Origin: an uncultured Blautia sp.
Lineage (GTDB): Bacteria; Bacillota; Clostridia; Lachnospirales; Lachnospiraceae
Assembly (NCBI GenBank): GCA_900540785.1
Contig: UQHF01000041.1
Coordinates: 1 to 13,582 of the forward strand
DNA: 13,582 nucleotides
Direction: 5' to 3'
Shown here: in pieces, positions 12,465 through 13,582 of the stretch
How the letters are laid out: each line of letters starts with the position of its first letter
How positions within the stretch are numbered: position 1 is the stretch's first letter
Program-made: the position numbers and the translations under genes
The notes under the pieces: model-generated
Told to the model about the DNA's origin: nothing
Database searches by the model: none
What the model saw: only the letters and a program-made list of their open reading frames with translations

Positions 12465-13496
12465 ATGGGATTTGAATTTTTAAAAAAATTACCTACACCT
12501 GAAGAAATCCGAAGCTTATATCCCATTGACGCAGAGATTCGGGCATTAAAAACGCAGAGAGACGAAGAAATCCGTGATGTTTTCACCGGAAAATCGGATA
12601 AATTTCTGGCAATCATCGGACCATGCTCCGCTGATAACGAGGACGCTGTCTGTGATTATCTTTTAAGACTTCGTAAAGTGCAGGAAAAAATCAAGGATAA
12701 AGTAATTATTATTCCTCGTGTTTACACAAACAAGCCGCGCACAACAGGCGAAGGCTATAAGGGAATGGTACATCAGCCTGACCCGGAAAAGAAACCGGAT
12801 ATGCTGGCAGGTCTTGTTGCCATCCGAAAAATGCATATCCGCGCTATCAAAGAAAGCGGCTTTACCTGCGCAGACGAAATGCTTTACCCGGAAAACTGGC
12901 GCTATCTTTCCGATATTTTATCTTATGTGGCAGTAGGCGCCCGTTCTGTTGAAGACCAGCAGCACCGTCTCACAGTAAGCGGCATGGATATTCCTGCAGG
13001 AATGAAAAATCCAACAAGCGGGGACTTCAGCGTTATGCTCAATTCCGTAACAGCAGCGCAGGGAAGCCACCACTTTATTTACAGAAGCTGGGAAGTAAAA
13101 ACAAGCGGAAATGAACTTGCTCACACCATTCTCCGCGGTGCTGTAAACAAACACGGAGAGGCCATTCCAAACTACCACTATGAAGATTTACGCCTTCTTC
13201 TTGAAAAATATCAGGAAAGAGAGCTGAAAAATCCGTCTGTCATCGTGGATACAAACCACTCCAACTCCAACAAGCAATATGAGCAGCAGATTCGCATTGC
13301 AAAAGAGGTACTTCACAGCCGAAATTCAGATCCTGAACTGAAAAATCTCGTAAAGGGCCTTATGATCGAAAGCTATATTGAATCCGGAAATCAGAAAATC
13401 GGAGGAAATCATATTTACGGAAAATCTATCACAGATCCCTGTCTTGGCTGGGAAGAATCTGAACGTCTTCTTTACAGTATCGCAGAAATGTGTTAA
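12465..13496 (+). CDS. aroF: 3-deoxy-7-phosphoheptulonate (DAHP) synthase, class I
   Basis: Condenses phosphoenolpyruvate with erythrose 4-phosphate, the first step of the shikimate pathway to aromatic amino acids, in the cytoplasm. Signatures in the 343 residues: IIGPCSADNEDAV, with the metal-binding Cys of the family; KPRTTGEGYKG (compare KPRTTVGWKG in E. coli); DTNHSNSNKQYEQQ; ESYIESGNQ; and ITDPCLGWEE at the end. Length and motifs fit the E. coli AroF/AroG/AroH type. There is no fused chorismate mutase or ACT domain; in this type feedback sensing is within the barrel and its N-terminal extension, but which amino acid inhibits it cannot be read from sequence. The ATG at 12465 has AAAGGAGG 5 bases upstream; an in-frame ATG at 12429 lies at the predicted transcription start and is unlikely. 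The symbol is by class; aroG or aroH would be as valid. Confidence 0.94.
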   Translation: MGFEFLKKLPTPEEIRSLYPIDAEIRALKTQRDEEIRDVFTGKSDKFLAIIGPCSADNEDAVCDYLLRLRKVQEKIKDKVIIIPRVYTNKPRTTGEGYKGMVHQPDPEKKPDMLAGLVAIRKMHIRAIKESGFTCADEMLYPENWRYLSDILSYVAVGARSVEDQQHRLTVSGMDIPAGMKNPTSGDFSVMLNSVTAAQGSHHFIYRSWEVKTSGNELAHTILRGAVNKHGEAIPNYHYEDLRLLLEKYQERELKNPSVIVDTNHSNSNKQYEQQIRIAKEVLHSRNSDPELKNLVKGLMIESYIESGNQKIGGNHIYGKSITDPCLGWEESERLLYSIAEMC

Positions 13497-13527
13497 AAAA
13501 ACGGGTACAGCTTACAAGGCTGTACCC
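13496..13527 (-). terminator. Minus-strand terminator at the right end
   Basis: GGGTACAGC (13503-13511) and GCTGTACCC (13519-13527) form a perfect 9-bp stem with a 7-base loop. On the minus strand the stem is followed by GTTTTTTT; on the plus strand no T-tract follows. It therefore fits a leftward transcript arriving from beyond the right edge. Confidence 0.65.
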
Positions 13528-13545
13528 TCAGACTGTAGACAAACT

Positions 13546-13582
13546 TGGTGTTGGGCGTTATGCCCAACACCATTTTTCTTTA
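13546..13582 (+). terminator. Rho-independent terminator after aroF
   Basis: TGGTGTTGGGC (13546-13556) and GCCCAACACCA (13562-13572) make a perfect 11-bp stem with loop GTTAT, followed by TTTTTCTTTA. This is a strong plus-strand terminator about 50 bases behind aroF. Confidence 0.88.

Overview
The window looks like a chromosomal segment of a low-to-moderate GC Firmicute, most likely a Clostridia/Lachnospiraceae gut-type bacterium. The evidence is strong AGGAGG ribosome sites, sigma-A type promoters with 17-base spacers, the gap-pgk-tpiA glycolytic cluster, an IscR-IscS-IscU-MnmA cluster and a SpoVB-type flippase. The genus assignment is inference; no rRNA or other marker is present. No stretch longer than 300 bases lacks a gene.

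Left part (1-3360, minus strand): a glycolytic cluster is read right to left as gap, pgk, tpiA, from a clear promoter in front of gap. A terminator-like hairpin lies between gap and pgk, so the three genes are probably not expressed equally. A strong terminator follows tpiA. Directly behind that terminator, at the left edge, the minus strand carries what looks like the 5' end of a group IIC intron, a retroelement class known to insert just after terminators. Only its first 47 bases are inside the window.

Middle (3419-5184, plus strand): a 538-residue relative of amylosucrase (GH13) is divergent from gap, with its own promoter and a 19-bp palindrome over its -10 box. By alignment from memory it has lost the catalytic nucleophile, the acid/base Glu and much of the first half of the barrel, while the second half is well conserved. 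It looks like a maintained pseudoenzyme and is the most unusual gene here. It converges on the next operon at a bidirectional terminator.

Centre-right (5210-11029, minus strand): a tightly packed unit of iscR, iscS, iscU, mnmA and a P-type cation ATPase. IscS takes sulfur from cysteine, IscU scaffolds Fe-S clusters, MnmA uses persulfide sulfur to thiolate tRNA wobble uridine, and IscR probably senses cluster status. The iscR promoter carries a perfect 17-bp palindrome within its spacer, a likely self-control site. The ATPase is the member whose role in the unit is not obvious.

Right part (11021-13582, plus strand): a short SpoVB/MurJ-superfamily flippase is divergent from iscR, followed by a class I DAHP synthase (entry enzyme of the shikimate pathway) with its own promoter. 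The window ends in two hairpins: one has its T-tract on the minus strand and one on the plus strand.
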